Shown one piece after another: positions 37,827 through 49,409 of a stretch of 64,000 nucleotides of DNA (position 1 is its first letter; every line of letters starts with the position of its first letter). This DNA is from Helopsaltes ochotensis. Its lineage: Eukaryota > Chordata > Aves > Passeriformes > Locustellidae. Below the pieces are notes generated by a model. That model did not search any database, was not told the DNA's origin, and was given only the letters and a program-made list of their open reading frames with translations. The stretch is from assembly GCA_013400155.1 (NCBI GenBank), contig VXBM01000016.1:877846-941845 (forward strand), read 5' to 3'. The position numbers were made by a program, and so were the translations under genes.

Positions 37827-40800
37827 TCAGTTAGTGAGGTACAGCTCATAAGTAATTCACTAAAGAGTCTGCTGGGATAAGGGAGGGAACTGCTGTGGGT
37901 GTATTGTTCCAGGCTCATCATTTCCCAAAACACTGAATGAAATAATAACTTGTTTATAATACTGCATGACATCAAGGCAATGCTACATAGCTGCCCTTGA
38001 GAAACAGCTTTGAACCCTGTGACCTTCCTTCAAGTGAGAAAGTCTTTAGGGAGGCCATGGGATGCAGAAAGCTGAATCCTTCTTCTGGTTCTCTAGATCC
38101 ACGTGTACCCTTGGATCACCTGTTTTCTTTTCCCTTACAGCTGTTAACTCTGGCTTGAAGCTAAAGAAGTTCCCTTGCCAAAGAGCCATGCGAGTGATAC
38201 ACCAATTCATTCCAGAGTAGATTTTTGACATAAAATGAACCAAGCCCAGGCATTGACCCATTCTCCTTCAACAAGCTACAGGAGGAAAAAAAATCATTCC
38301 CTGTGTCACCATGTTGACATTACATAATTATCCTCTCCCTTTGCCTTCACCTACCCTGCTGAAAGTACCTGGCCTTGCACGTTCACAGCTTTGATTTTGA
38401 TACACTCTTTCTTTTCCCTAATCCATAGCTAAATCCTTTGCGTTACACAGCAAACATCTGCACCTTCCTTTGAAGGTGCACTAGGTACACTGCCTGATTG
38501 AATTCAATGTTTCCAAGCAATAAGAGAGCATCTGCTGACCAGTTAACCCCTTGTATTTTCATCTTTTACAGTGTAGTAAAAATAAAAGCAATCCAAAATT
38601 TAGAAGGGAAAAATAGCGCCAAAACAAATGAGAACTGATCCTGCTCTCCTGAGGGAAGGTTTACTTTAGAGATGTAAGCTAATGCATCTCCTATCTGTTC
38701 TTTCCCCTAGGCAGCTTCTTCCAAAGAAAGGAATAATAGCTTCAGCATCAGTGTGGGTGTCCTATGTCTGGGGGACTAATCACTTCCAGGACTGAGCCCT
38801 GATGACTTAAGCTGCTCTGTGCACAAAACTCCATGCATGGAAGGCAAAAACATTGTTCTGTTGCCCCAAAAAGGGAAGAAGGTTTCAAGGCTTGCTAAAA
38901 ACAACCTCTGATCAGCTGTACACATCTAGACACTGTTGTCTTTGGTGTCCCAGATGGTCCCAGCTGTTGGCATAAGCTCTGACAATGGCATTCATTCCTT
39001 TTGCACACAAGTCCTATGCAAGCCCAATTTTTCAGCTGCCTGCTGATGGGAAGTGAAATTTGCTCATAGAAAAGCTGTCCTTGAGGCCCACAGGATCCCA
39101 AAGCTTGTGGAAAAAATGGGGAGGATTAGTTGTAGGATCACTTCCGGCTACTATCTAATTTTATCTGTGTGTCACTGATACTGAACGTCATTCTTTTTAT
39201 TATGAGAACCCCTGGACAAACAGGGCTAAAAATAAAAAGCAGGAGCTCGGAGCTGGCACAAACTGTGCTACATGGACTCCAATTTGTATAGCAGGAACTA
39301 TAATCACTCTGAGACGTGCCCAAGCCCTCAGGCACCCCACGGGATTTCAGTCACTTGTTTACAAGGTGTTTTGATTTGCAGCTGTTTGACTACAGTGGCA
39401 TTTCAAGAGGGGGCGGCTTGAAAGGATGTTGTTACTTTGGATGCCGGGATTGGGAAATTGGTATTGAAAAACCACACAAGGAACAGGCGAGTGCTGTCTT
39501 TGTTCTTCCCCCCTTACATATGAATGACGTCAGTGCAGGGGAAAGGAGCTCCAGAACAGAGCCAGAGACCAATGCTCTGGAAGGAACAAGCAGGGTACAG
39601 GTAAATCCCTGTAAACAGAGCTGTGCCCTAACCACACCAGAGTGCCCCACATCTGATCCAGGGGGACTAAATTCTCGAGGTAAGAAGGAACCATCCAAGC
39701 CCATTGTTTTCCACCTTTTCTAAGATTATCACACCTAAGAATTAGGCTAAAGGCCACTTCTAGCTCACTTCAAACAAAACAGCAGCTGAAATGGATTTAG
39801 TCACTGGCTCAAAGTGATTTAGCACTTCAGATGGCCCTTTCCATAATTCCCGCTCTCCTGACCTGAACAGTTCCTTTTTCAGAACTGCATTAAGCTAATG
39901 CCCACTTTCTTCTGGCCCTGTTGGGATAATAGATTCAGATATGCAGAAAGAATGTAAAAATCCATCTGTTATCTGGGATGAGTGATTTGCACAATAGTGC
40001 CCATAAGTGTTTGTTTAACACTGCGGACAGCAGAGCACTGCTAAGTGGTACCACGCTGAGAAAGGGAAAGCAAGAAGGGAGGAGAAAGTAGTCTGGCTGT
40101 TTAAAAGCTATGTCCAGCAATCTGTCTGCATTTTTTTGGCTTAGTTAACTGTTTGCCTGTTTTTTGTGGGAAACCAGGAAGGACACGTGGAGCTTTTCCC
40201 AGGCTTTAGTGTTATTCTCTTGTTTCCAGCCTTGGATTTTGTATGCGTTAATTACAGCAGCTCACGTAGAAAATCTAGTGCCAAGAGGATATTTACCTTT
40301 GCAAACATTTCATCTGCTGCCCCCCTCTCCCCTTCTGTGACTTTTTCGAGCGATGAGTGACTGGAGGCGCCGCGTGCATTTGAAGAAGCTTCGCCCTCGC
40401 CAACCTCAGACACCAGCCCTTTGCCTGCTCAGTGTGTGCCAGAAACCTGGCTGCACTTTCTTGGCAGGGAACAGCCATCTCCTCACTTCCTGGAGGTGAA
40501 AGAGGGCTCAGCCTAGAATATAAAGCATAAAATGGAAAAGAATCAGTTAGATTATACCATGACAAATCGTTGTTTTTCTAGAGAGATAATAACCCACCCC
40601 ATGTTTGATTCTGAGTGACACTGATCAGTTTGGCACCAGCAACTTCTCTGCTGGAGTCATGAGTGACTACTCTTTAAGCAAGTACCATAATTATCTAGGC
40701 TGGCATTACAGTTCATCACATTCCTTGCTTTCTTTAGGCAAAGTTGAAGGAAAAATCTGCATTTGCACTACACATGCCATCGAAGATCTCAAAGAACATG

Positions 40801-41979
40801 ACTTATCCTAGCCCACATGCCAAATCTGAATCGGAGCCAGGGTCAGAAATTCTCACTCTCTCTCCTTTCCTCCAGCCAGGATAACTTTTCCTCAAGGTCA
40901 GCTATGACTGTTGCCATCAGAGGCATGTGACACTGTCAACACCTTGCCACACATACCAGTTTCAGACTCGCTGGGTTTTTCCCACAGATATTGAAAAGTG
41001 TCTACAGAAGAGACTGCTAAAAAGAAAGTTGAAGACCGTTGAAGTCTATTCTAATCCACAGTGTCTATATTTATGCAGCCCTTGTCACAGCAGAGCAGAG
41101 AAAATGTCACTGGAACAGTTTTCTTTTTGCCAACAGGCAAGAGGTTTAAAAAGAGGCAGTAACCTCTATTTGATGATGTGTTTCTACAAATGTTTAACTT
41201 GCTATTTCATTTAGAAATCATCTTTAATGTTGATTTATATTCCTGGCAGTGAAGTCAGGAGGTTGGCAATCCCATTCCTTTTCAGTCTGTGCTCTAACTG
41301 AGGCAATAACGCAGATCAAAGAGAAGGAGTCTTACAGCACTCACATTTTATCATCTTGAATGTTTTCAAGTTCTCACTCTGATATTCATGGGCAGATTAT
41401 GTAACTACTAGATTTATATTTCTGAAGGCCACGTAGTAAAGACTGAAATGTTGTATCATTAAGAGGAAGTATTTGGAAATAATTGAATAGAATAAAGGAA
41501 CAACATATCACAAGTAAACACTTGACACAAGCAGCAATGTCTTCCTGGAGATGTCGTTTTGCTCCAATCTTTTATAGGGTCAGCCACTTGTTTTCATGCC
41601 ACAGAATATAAAATCAACTGCATGTTATTATACATTCTAAGTCTTGTTTTTCATCCAAATATGTCAAGCTGACATTTTTATTGCCTTAGTAATTGCAAAA
41701 TATTCAAGGACTTGAATTCCATCAATAACAGTTTACCTAACTGATGGAAGCAGAGTAAGCCACAGACCTTCTGTGAATTTTTCAGAGGGTAATATATTGC
41801 ACTTCATTGTCTAATGGGTCAGAGGAATATGAAGACTTGCTTTGGTGCCTGCCCATGGCTTTTGTACAGCATCTCCTGAACACTGGTAGGTTTAGTTGCC
41901 TAATGATTTGGGAACTTTGACAGCATAGCAACAACGCCTTTTTTATAAAAAATAGAACAAAGGCAGGCAGAGGTTAGCA

Positions 41980-42175
41980 GATCATAACATCCAGCAGGGT
42001 TGTAAGAGACCCTTAAGATTATCTAGTCCATTAACCCAGAATTATCACTGTAACCCCTAAATCACTAAATCTTCCCCCTGCACCACATCCAGACACCTCT
42101 TAAACACGTCCAGGGATGGTGACTCCATCATCTCCCTGGGCAACCTATTCCAATGCCTAAAATGCACTGAAAGAT
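41980..42175 (-). mobile_element. CR1 fragment, reversed
   Basis: 'ttgtaagagacccttaagattatctagtccattaaccc', 'acctcttaaacacgtccagggatggtgactccatcatctccctgggcaacctattccaatgcc' is the reverse-strand reading of the avian CR1 3' region ('aagatcatctagtccaaccc ... tccagggatgg ... ctgggcaacctgttccaatgcc'). Confidence 0.85.
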
Positions 42176-42372
42176 GAGAAAAGATTGAGAGCAGCCCTGA
42201 GGAGAAGGACTTGGAGGTCTTAGTTGAAGAGAAGTGTGTGACACAGCCGTGTGCAGGTTGGCTGGGGCTCTGAGCGACCTGGTCTAGTGGGAGGTGTTCC
42301 TGCCCATGGTAGGGAGTTGGGATGAGATGATCTTTAAGGTCCCTTTGGGCCCAAACCGCTGTATGATTCCAT
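42176..42372 (+). mobile_element. CR1 3' fragment, forward
   Basis: 'gagcgacctggtctagtgggaggtgttcctgcccatggtagggagttgggatgagatgatctttaaggtccctttgggcccaaaccgctgtatgattcc' is the classic forward 3' terminus of an avian CR1, ending at the 'tatgattc' repeat. It abuts the reversed CR1 at 41980, so two insertions meet head-on. Confidence 0.85.
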
Positions 42373-42489
42373 GCAGTGGGACAGAACCCCGATGTGCTGC
42401 CAGCCAGAAGGCACCGGCTGTGGGCACATCACATGCCAGACAGATGGACAAGTTGCCAGCACCTGCCAGGATAGGCCTGCATGGGGAGA

Positions 42490-42955
42490 TCACAGGATAA
42501 CAGAACTGTCAGCGTTTGAAGGGACCTCTGGAGACCATTTAGTCCAACCCCCTGCCAAGGCAGGGTCACCTAGAGCGGATCACTCGGAACACATCCCACA
42601 TCCAGGAAGAATTTGAATCTCCCTAGAGAGGGAGACTCCACAACATCCATGGGCAGCATGTTCCAGTCCTCTTACACTCAATGGAAAGAAATTCTTCCTC
42701 ATGTTGAGGTGGAACTTATTTTGTTTTAGTTCATGGCCACTGCACCATCTTCTTGGCACCCACCTTTGAAATAGTTATATGCACGAGTGAGACCCCCTCT
42801 CACTTTTCTCTTCTCTAGATTAAATGGGCCCAGTTCCTACAGCCTTTATGCATAAGACAGATGCTCCAGTCCCTTAATCATCTCTGTTGCCCTCCACTAG
42901 GTACTGTCCAACAGTTCCCTGTCTCTTCAGTTCTGAGGAGCCCAGAGCCTGGCCG
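42490..42955 (-). mobile_element. CR1 fragment, reversed, next to the MRPL33 island
   Basis: Reads as a reversed CR1 3' region: 'cgtttgaagggacctctggagaccatttagtccaacccc', 'catgttccagtcctctta', 'gaaagaaattcttcctcatgttgaggtggaac', 'gagaccccctctcactt', 'ctctgttgccctccactaggt', 'gttctgaggagcccagagcc'. It ends where the CpG-rich DNA upstream of MRPL33 begins, so this LINE relic defines the edge of the promoter island. Confidence 0.85.
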
Positions 42956-43470
42956 AGCACCCCCCCACACGTGCCCTCACCGGGGCTGAGCGGAGGGGCA
43001 GGACCACCTCCCTCGACCTGCTGGCCACAGGCTGTGCTGGATGCCGCCCAGGATACCACCGGCCCTGCAGGCCGCCAGAGCGGCAGCCCGCATTCCCCAG
43101 GCGCGGCTCCGTGGGCCGGCTCGGGCCGGGGAGCGCCGCCGGGCCCGCCCCCNNNNNNNNNNNNNNNNNNNNNNNNNNNNNNNNNNNNNNNNNNNNNNNN
43201 NNNNNNNNNNNNNNNNNNNNNNNNNNNNNNNNNNNNNNNNNNNNNNNNNNNNNNNNNNNNNNNNNNNNNNNNNNNNNNNNNNNNNNNNNNNNNNNNNNNN
43301 NNNNNNNNNNNNNNNNNNNNNNNNNNNNNNNNNNNNNNNNNNNNNNNNNNNNNNNNNNNNNNNNNNNNNNNNNNNNNNNNNNNNNNNNNNNNNNNNNGGC
43401 CTTCCCCTCCTTCGGCCGCCGGGCCTCCCGGCGTGCCCCGGAGGAAGCGCAGGGTGACCTGAACAGAACT
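42956..43470. promoter_or_regulatory. CpG-rich island, presumed MRPL33 promoter and exon 1
   Basis: Sequence on both sides of the assembly gap is strongly GC- and CpG-rich ('gggccggctcgggccggggagcgccgccgggcccgcccc' before it, 'cggccgccgggcctcccggcgtgccccgg' after it). Its position about 0.8 kb before MRPL33 exon 2 makes it the likely promoter. No exon 1 with a start codon followed by a donor fitting the exon 2 phase is visible outside the gap. Confidence 0.65.
43153..43397. other. Assembly gap, 245 unknown bases
   Basis: A run of N from 43153 to 43397 inside the GC-rich island. GC-rich avian promoters are often lost in short-read assemblies. The missing first coding exon of MRPL33 most likely lies here. 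The gap length may be an estimate. Confidence 0.99.
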
Positions 43471-44183
43471 TGCACAGACACAGTATAGATGAGCTTCATG
43501 AGTTGTTTTTGGTGTTGGGTTGTTTTGTTTTTTTTCAAATTAAAGTGGGGGTTTGAATTTGTGCTGCAGATTTATGATTACTTTAAATTCAGCGAGGTGA
43601 CAGAACTATAATTCAGCCTGTTTCATGCTGTGCCGTGGGTTAGATCAGCGAGCCCCCAGCCAGCCCCGTGGGAAGGTCGGGCTCAGCTGGGAAGGGCTCC
43701 CTGCTCTGCCCGTGTGGCCATGCAAACGCTTGTGTTGGCACCAGGGCAGGAACCGAAGCCGGAGTGGGTGGGAACGAGTCCGGGAGACTGGGACTGCAGT
43801 TTCCACCAGCAGTGTTCCTCGCACCTGTGTTAACTTCACATTCACCCAGAGAATTCGTACTCGGCACTGATGCTGAAAACTCACTGAGAACATCTGGAGG
43901 ATGCAGCAAGTGCAGCCTGTCATGCTGGGCACTGCATTTGCACAGTCCCTTATATAAAGGTGACATGATGGCAGAAAGAGCAGGGAACTGACAGCACGTT
44001 TAAAAATGAGTGGTGCTTTATCGAGACAGTAAATCTCTTCGCACCATCTCTCTGGGGCTTTAGCAAAGTCAGGCCATGGAAAACATTTAATCTTTATAAG
44101 TTGCATATAAAAGGAAACAAGATAAAATGGTAACTGTTTCTTCTGTTTTTCTCTTCTTCATGCTGCAAAAAAAACCCACCCAG
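43471..44183. other. Start of MRPL33 intron 1, nothing else recognised
   Basis: The visible part of the interval between the promoter island and exon 2. It ends in a pyrimidine-rich stretch 'tttcttctgtttttctcttcttc', about 25 bp before the acceptor at 44183. No other gene seen. Confidence 0.55.
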
Positions 44184-44202
44184 TGGCCAAGAGCAAATCT
44201 AA
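44184..44202 (+). CDS. MRPL33 exon 2 (19-nt micro-exon)
   Basis: This exon reads TGGCCAAGAGCAAATCTAA. It follows an acceptor 'cacccag' and is followed by the perfect donor 'gtaagt'. The first two bases complete a split codon. The next codons give AKSKS, and the final AA joins the first A of exon 3 to make lysine. That reproduces the conserved AKSKSK near the N terminus of vertebrate bL33m, at about residues 9-14. The exon is far too short for open-frame detection and is supported by phase and protein match. An A-run lies between the polypyrimidine tract and the AG. Confidence is limited only by not having a transcript. Confidence 0.85.
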
Positions 44203-46857
44203 GTAAGTGATGGTTTTCGTCATCAGTTTTTGATTACTGGTATGTTGTATTTTTGCCAAGTGTTAAGCTTCTCCAGATTTTTTTAATATACCTGAGAGAA
44301 TTGCAGTCATTGAGTCTAGCTGCCGCCTCTCAGCCATTCTGTATGTGTGTCTTCTCACAGGTAAGACCAGAAGGGTGTGAAACTCTTCCGTGGGTTCTGA
44401 ACTTGCAGCAAAGGCAGGTTTTGTCCTATGGGCTGCTGCATTAAGCTCAGCAGTAATCTCCAAAGCATCCTGCACAGGGGGAAGCACACCTCTGTGCTCT
44501 GTGATTACAGATCAAAATTATCCAAGTATTTTTCCTGTTGTTCAGCTGTCATACCTTTTTAGCTGAGGAGAGTAAACTAAGGTACAGCATGGGTCTTGGT
44601 TGTCTGTGGTGTGGAATTTGGGCAGGTGCCGTGAAGCTTTCCCATAGCCAGAGTGCAGAACTCTGCCTAGGCTTAGCATATTCCTGAGTTTATATGTGAG
44701 GAATGGACAGGGTGCAGTCAGTGCTCTGGGCACCTTAGTTTGCTCTGTAGTCCAGCTCAGCAGAGATGTTAGTGGGCTCTGTAAGAAAATTAGTCACAGT
44801 CCTTTGACCTGTAAAGAAAGCTGATAATGTGTTAAGGGTTGGGAAAGAAGGAGTAAGTCCTTTTTTGCTCTTATGTCCAATGTAATGTGTCCACTAGTGC
44901 TCTTTCAATGTGGGAACAAGGAAACAAGATCATGTGGAGAAACTAACTTGGATCCAAAATGCTGTTTGTGAGAAAATTAGCTGGAGAAATTCAAGAGGCT
45001 AAACTGGTACATTTATGTGAACACATTCCTGTCTTCCCATTCTCACAAGTTACATTCTGTATGAGTGTATTATACTTGGTATCACACAGGCCTGGGATCA
45101 GGGCCTTTGATACATTTCCCGTATTTTGTTTAAGAATCTGCCTCCAGCAGAGCCAGTACCAACTGCTTGCCACATTTGAACAGATTCTTCTGCTACAGAA
45201 TTTCTGCACAATTGTCAGGTGTTTAAATTAAGAAAGCACTTCCCAAGTATGTGCCTGACAGAGAGCAGTTTGACATCTCATTGTTCTGCTGTTATCTGTT
45301 CATAAAACCAAACACAGCAAACCAGGAGGTTTCCGCAAGGTGAAAAAGTAGCTTTTTAAAATGGTGTTACTAATGTTAATGTAGGGATTTCTACCACACA
45401 CTCCTTTTTATTTTTTGTCCCGATGTTTCTTTCTCTTCTTTTACAGTCCCATATGCACTCCAGGAATATGTTCTTATATTGTTATTACATTATTATTATC
45501 TCTGCTCCCCTTGGGTTTCCTCCTGTGCCCCAACAGCTTTCTAGTGTTGTTTTCTGCCTCTGCTCCTTGTTACATTTCTTAACAGAGGAGTCATTTTTTG
45601 AGCAAGCTGTATTGTTTGGAATGGGCTTAGCCTCAAATGTGTGGTGCACAAGCATCCCAAGGCCTGGTCACACTGATGCCACTGATTCCCCCAGAAAGGG
45701 GAAACTGCCCAGAGGCTTTGAGGAAGTGAGTGACATGTAGGGAAAGGAGTCTTTGTGGTTACTGAAGCTTCACAGCACACCTGCAGTAGCGTACAGGAGA
45801 GGACAACAAGCAGGGATAATGCCAAGAATATGTTCAGTCAGTTGTCTGTGGGAATCCAGAGTCTTTCTCTTTATTTTGAACTCAATAGTAAATTAGATTG
45901 CAAAGCTGAAAAGGAAGAGCTTAAGGAAGGACACTGGTCAGAGCTGAACAAGTGAGGAAGAATGGGTTAATTTTGACAGACCATTTGGTGTTAGAAACAG
46001 GAAAATACAGGAAAATGGAAAGTGAACTGAGTGTCCACATGCAGAGGTGTATCCATTTCTTCATTGAAATGGAAGAGGAAGATGTAATTTACAGAGTGGT
46101 TAAAGAGTTTTGCTTTTTTTTTTTTTTTTTTTGAAACTTCAGAAGATGCCCTCTGTGGGGGAAGTTGCTTGGATCTTGGCATACTTCCAGACTGGGGGTG
46201 TGGAGCAGCTTCCTCAGTCTCCTTCTCCCTGGACACCCCAGTTGCTGCCAGCCTGCCCCACAAACCGAGAGCCTTCTAGTGGGGAAGGGGGTTCCCGTGG
46301 CTGGGTTAATATCAAGCTCTGTATCTCCAGCAGGATGGATGGTGCCAAGGGGTTCTGCTTCTCCTTTTGCAAGCCTCTTGTGCCAGTCTATCTGCTTAGC
46401 TTCCTCTCTGCATGAGGAAGTGATAGTCTGTGATACAGTGTTATCTACAGCCTGAACATCTTTAACTACCATCATCCTTCCTCTCTTGCCCTTAGCTTTT
46501 AGGCCATAATGACTCAATTGTATGCTGATTATCCTAATTTCTTTTTTTCTCTCCTGTTTTTATTCCTCCCACCGCACTGTTTTTTGGAGGAGCTACTTCT
46601 CTCTAGGCTTGTATCCTGTTGAGGATTTATTTACTTAAAGTTGATGCTGGAGCTTATCGTTTAGTGATTGTGTGTGTTAAAAGTTTAGCATACATAGTTT
46701 TGGTACTCCCATCCCTGACGTTGCAATTAAGTGTCTTACGTGATTGCGCCAAACTGCGTGTGCTGAAAGCTTGTCCATTTGCCCGAGCCCTGGCAGATGT
46801 GGTGGGCCCTCACCGAGTGCCTGTGCACTGACTCTGAGCCATCTCTTATCACTTTAG
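44203..46857 (+). other. MRPL33 intron 2
   Basis: GT-AG intron between the 19-nt exon and exon 3. It contains a T-run at 46113-46132 and no recognised nested gene. Confidence 0.75.
46113..46132 (+). repeat. Poly(T) homopolymer in MRPL33 intron 2
   Basis: About 20 T residues after 'gagttttgc'. A simple homopolymer with no recognised retroelement body on either side. Confidence 0.8.
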
Positions 46858-46964
46858 ATACATTCTGGTGAGGATGAAAAGCGCTGCGGAGACAGGCTAC
46901 TGCTTCAACATCAGGAGACTCCGACTGCAGGAAAAACTGGTCTTACTGAGATACGATCCCATCG
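46858..46964 (+). CDS. MRPL33 exon 3 (core of mitochondrial ribosomal protein bL33m)
   Basis: Acceptor 'actttag' precedes ATACATTCTGG and the donor 'gtaaga' follows ATCG. The exon encodes the body of the protein: YILVRMKSAAETGYCFN, then an arginine-rich stretch, then LQEKLVLLRYDPI. It matches vertebrate MRPL33, where the corresponding region reads ILVRM.S.AGTGFCFN....RLREKL.LLHYDPV. bL33m is a small basic protein of the mitochondrial large ribosomal subunit that binds rRNA near the E site. Vertebrate bL33m lacks the zinc-binding cysteines of some bacterial L33 forms, and only one cysteine (in GYCFN) is seen here. The final G joins CA of exon 4 to give alanine. No frameshift or stop. Confidence 0.95.
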
Positions 46965-49117
46965 GTAAGAGCTCAGGGAAGAAGGCAGCGTGCTTTGTGT
47001 GAGCTTCTCTGACTCTGTGGGGGAAAAGATTTGAATGCAACAGGATTTTTCCCATCTAAGCAGAATATGTCATAACATGTTTCATACCCAAATGACTGTA
47101 GGGTTGCTGTTCTTCATGACATTCCAGTGGGAAGTAAATGTTACCCTCCTTTTACAGATTGTGGCAGTGAAACAAAGTAATGACTTGCCTGACACATCAG
47201 AGACTTTGATGACAGCCCAGCCACATGTCACTGGCGAAGTCAAGTGACACAGGAGTTCTTTCATTCTGTTTCTTTGTGTGGTTTGCTAGACTGCACTACC
47301 TCCAACAAGCAGGCACAAAGTATGCATCAACAGAAGTGTTCTGTTAAGATGCCATGGGAGCTCTAGACCAGAAACTTTAACCACCTCTTACAAAATGGAC
47401 TTTTTCTTCTAAAGAAATAGACAGAGATTCTTCCAATTCCACAAATGATATCACTCTCCAGATGGCAGTTAGTGGATTCTTTTATGTTCCTCTGGTCCTT
47501 GCAGATTTTCTCAGTTTAAGAATCTGGTTTGTTGGACAGGTTCTAGCACCTGACAAACTGCCTTTTGCTCATACAGCTTTTTGACAGGTGCCTAAGCGTT
47601 CAAGTTTCTGTTGTTAGCATTAAATAGCTGAATTTAATGTTAAAAAGCTTTATGTGGGTAAACATAGAATTTAAACCAAACCATATTAGAAATAATATGG
47701 TATAGCTAATGCAAAAAAGACTTCTTTAAAGTTGGAGAGTAAAAGAAATTTATTCAGCAGCTCTTAAGTAGAAAATGCATGGACAGTAGTTACGGGATTC
47801 AAGCTTATTTTTTCTTAAAATATTATTCTTGTTAGAGGACTACCTTTTCATTCTCAGGGCTAACAGTACAGGAGCTTTGAGAGGTGAGAGAAACCACCAG
47901 AGAAGTAATATGCTGTTATCAAAGGTGACAGAGGTTGTGGCTTTCTTTTTGAATTCCACACAGAAGGGGAATTGCAGATCTCTGGGATTATACCCTTGAA
48001 TAAGAAAAATAAATTATTACATTTAAACATTGTGCAGAGTGATCCTCCAGAAGCTTTGCAACTTTTGGGGAAGTGAAGAAAGAGAAGAACTCAGATAGAA
48101 CATGTAGTAGGTTGCTGAAGAAAGCTTTGATCTTTGTAGCCTGTAGTAGAACACAAGTGAGAAATTGATGTGAGAAAGTGTTGCATGTGTGAAGGGAAGT
48201 AAATCTGAGTCTAGATAACAACTCACATCAGGAATATGTTAGGAAGCATTTTCACTTGGCATGTGTTTTCACCTTATGTTTTGTACTTCTCAAGAAACCT
48301 GGGACGTCCACAGAATGAAGCTTTTTAGTGAAGTAGTGGCAGGATTGCCCAAGTTTCACTACTTCCCAGCTGCAGCAACAGAATCTGTACTATCTGCAGT
48401 ATTTCTTAAAACGAAACTTTTTTGTGGAAGAAGAGATTTTGTTGTGTGGATTGCTCTTGCGTAGCTTTCAAAGGAATTCATATAATGAAACTAACCAAAC
48501 AGTGTTGATTTTCAGATGGCATTGTAAAGCTTTGCTTCTTTGCTTTGATTTATTTTGTATTTTTTGTTTTTTATTAATGTGTTGACTACGCCTAATCTGC
48601 CCTTGCAGGTTTTTATTGCAAACACCTGCATCAGGCATTGTGGTTGTGGCCAGTTTGTGCCTCGTTGAGAGATCCACAGGACAATTGGTTAACTTCTCAG
48701 TCAGCCTGTGAGGCCAACTGGATCCAACTCATCATCCGTAGTTGTTTGGGCTCTGGAGTTGAAGAGTAGTAGAAAGCAGAAAGAACCTATTTTTGTCCCT
48801 CCATTGAAAGCTATGACTCAGAATAGTCACACAGAGCAGCTGTTGAGTGTTTTCAGTCACTTGCATCCTGATACTTATTCTCACAGAGGTAAAGTGGACA
48901 TCTTAGGAACTAAAAATTACATGTGGTAAAGTGAAAGCACCACTAAACTCACTCCTTCAAGAGTTGATAACAACAGTGCTGTGCCAGTCAGTTGCTCCAC
49001 ACTCATTTAGGCAGTGAAGGCAGCCAGGAGAAAAGGAGCGTGGGCTGGTTGAATTAAATTTTAACACTTCAGGCTTCTTAACGGATTCTTTTTTCTCTTT
49101 TTTTTTTTTCCCTGTAG
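46965..49117 (+). other. MRPL33 intron 3
   Basis: GT-AG intron ending in a long polypyrimidine tract ('ttttctctttttttttttccctgtag'). A possible reversed MIR-like scrap lies near 47140-47205 ('cttttacagattgtggcagtgaaacaaagtaatgacttgcc'). No nested gene recognised. Confidence 0.75.
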
Positions 49118-49167
49118 CAAAACAACGTGTCCTCTTCACAGAGAAGAGAAAAATCCGTTCTGTGTGA
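49118..49167 (+). CDS. MRPL33 exon 4 (C terminus and stop)
   Basis: After the acceptor 'ccctgtag' the first two bases complete the alanine codon begun in exon 3. The frame then encodes KQRVLFTEKRKIRSV and stops at TGA (49165-49167). This matches the vertebrate bL33m C terminus (KQRVLFVEKKKIRSL in human, from memory), so the end of the protein is intact. The 3'UTR continues plus-strand towards the polyadenylation signals at 49316-49321 and 49410-49424. Confidence 0.95.
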
Positions 49168-49315
49168 ACAATGACTGGACTTGATTTATACATGAGAAGA
49201 GGATGGTCTGGGGGGAGGATGGGGTGAACACTGATTCAGAAATCCAGCAACACGGGCTGAAAAGAGCGGAAATGAACTGGGATCACCGTCTCCTGTGATT
49301 TGAAGGCCATTGTGA

Positions 49316-49321
49316 ATAAAA
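49316..49321 (+). promoter_or_regulatory. MRPL33 polyadenylation signal, proximal
   Basis: Perfect AATAAA about 150 bp after the MRPL33 stop codon. Use of this site would give a very short 3'UTR, normal for small ribosomal protein genes. Confidence 0.55.
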
Positions 49322-49375
49322 CAATGTAGAGAGAGAAAATTCTTAATGTCTGGACATAGATCATCACAGTAACAT

Positions 49376-49381
49376 TTATTT
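49376..49381 (-). promoter_or_regulatory. RBKS polyadenylation signal candidate
   Basis: The plus strand reads TTTATT, so the minus strand carries AATAAA about 1.04 kb downstream of the RBKS stop codon. I saw no closer canonical signal on the minus strand. Cleavage would fall near 49350-49365. Confidence 0.5.
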
Positions 49382-49409
49382 ATCTTTTGAGTTATTTTTA
49401 CAGTGCTCA

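Larger units (their letters stand above)
32041..41975. other. Intergenic DNA, no gene recognised
   Basis: No convincing coding exon or RNA gene on either strand. A short CR1 3'-end-like scrap lies at 32096-32136 ('ataatttaggttggaagagacctc'). A degenerate 'ctcactgaaatcagtggga' palindromic scrap lies near 33580-33601, a CR1-end-like scrap near 36636-36660 ('gagttggactagat') and a (GACA)n run at 37811-37826. The remaining sequence is A/T-rich single-copy-like DNA. Confidence 0.5.

Noticed and set aside
39316..39723. A 135-codon plus-strand frame
   Set aside because: No recognisable domain and a competing minus-strand frame across the same interval.
42887..43538. Frames of 125 to 203 codons spanning the gap
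   Set aside because: Their length comes from counting unknown bases as codons. The flanking real sequence is CR1 and CpG-island DNA.
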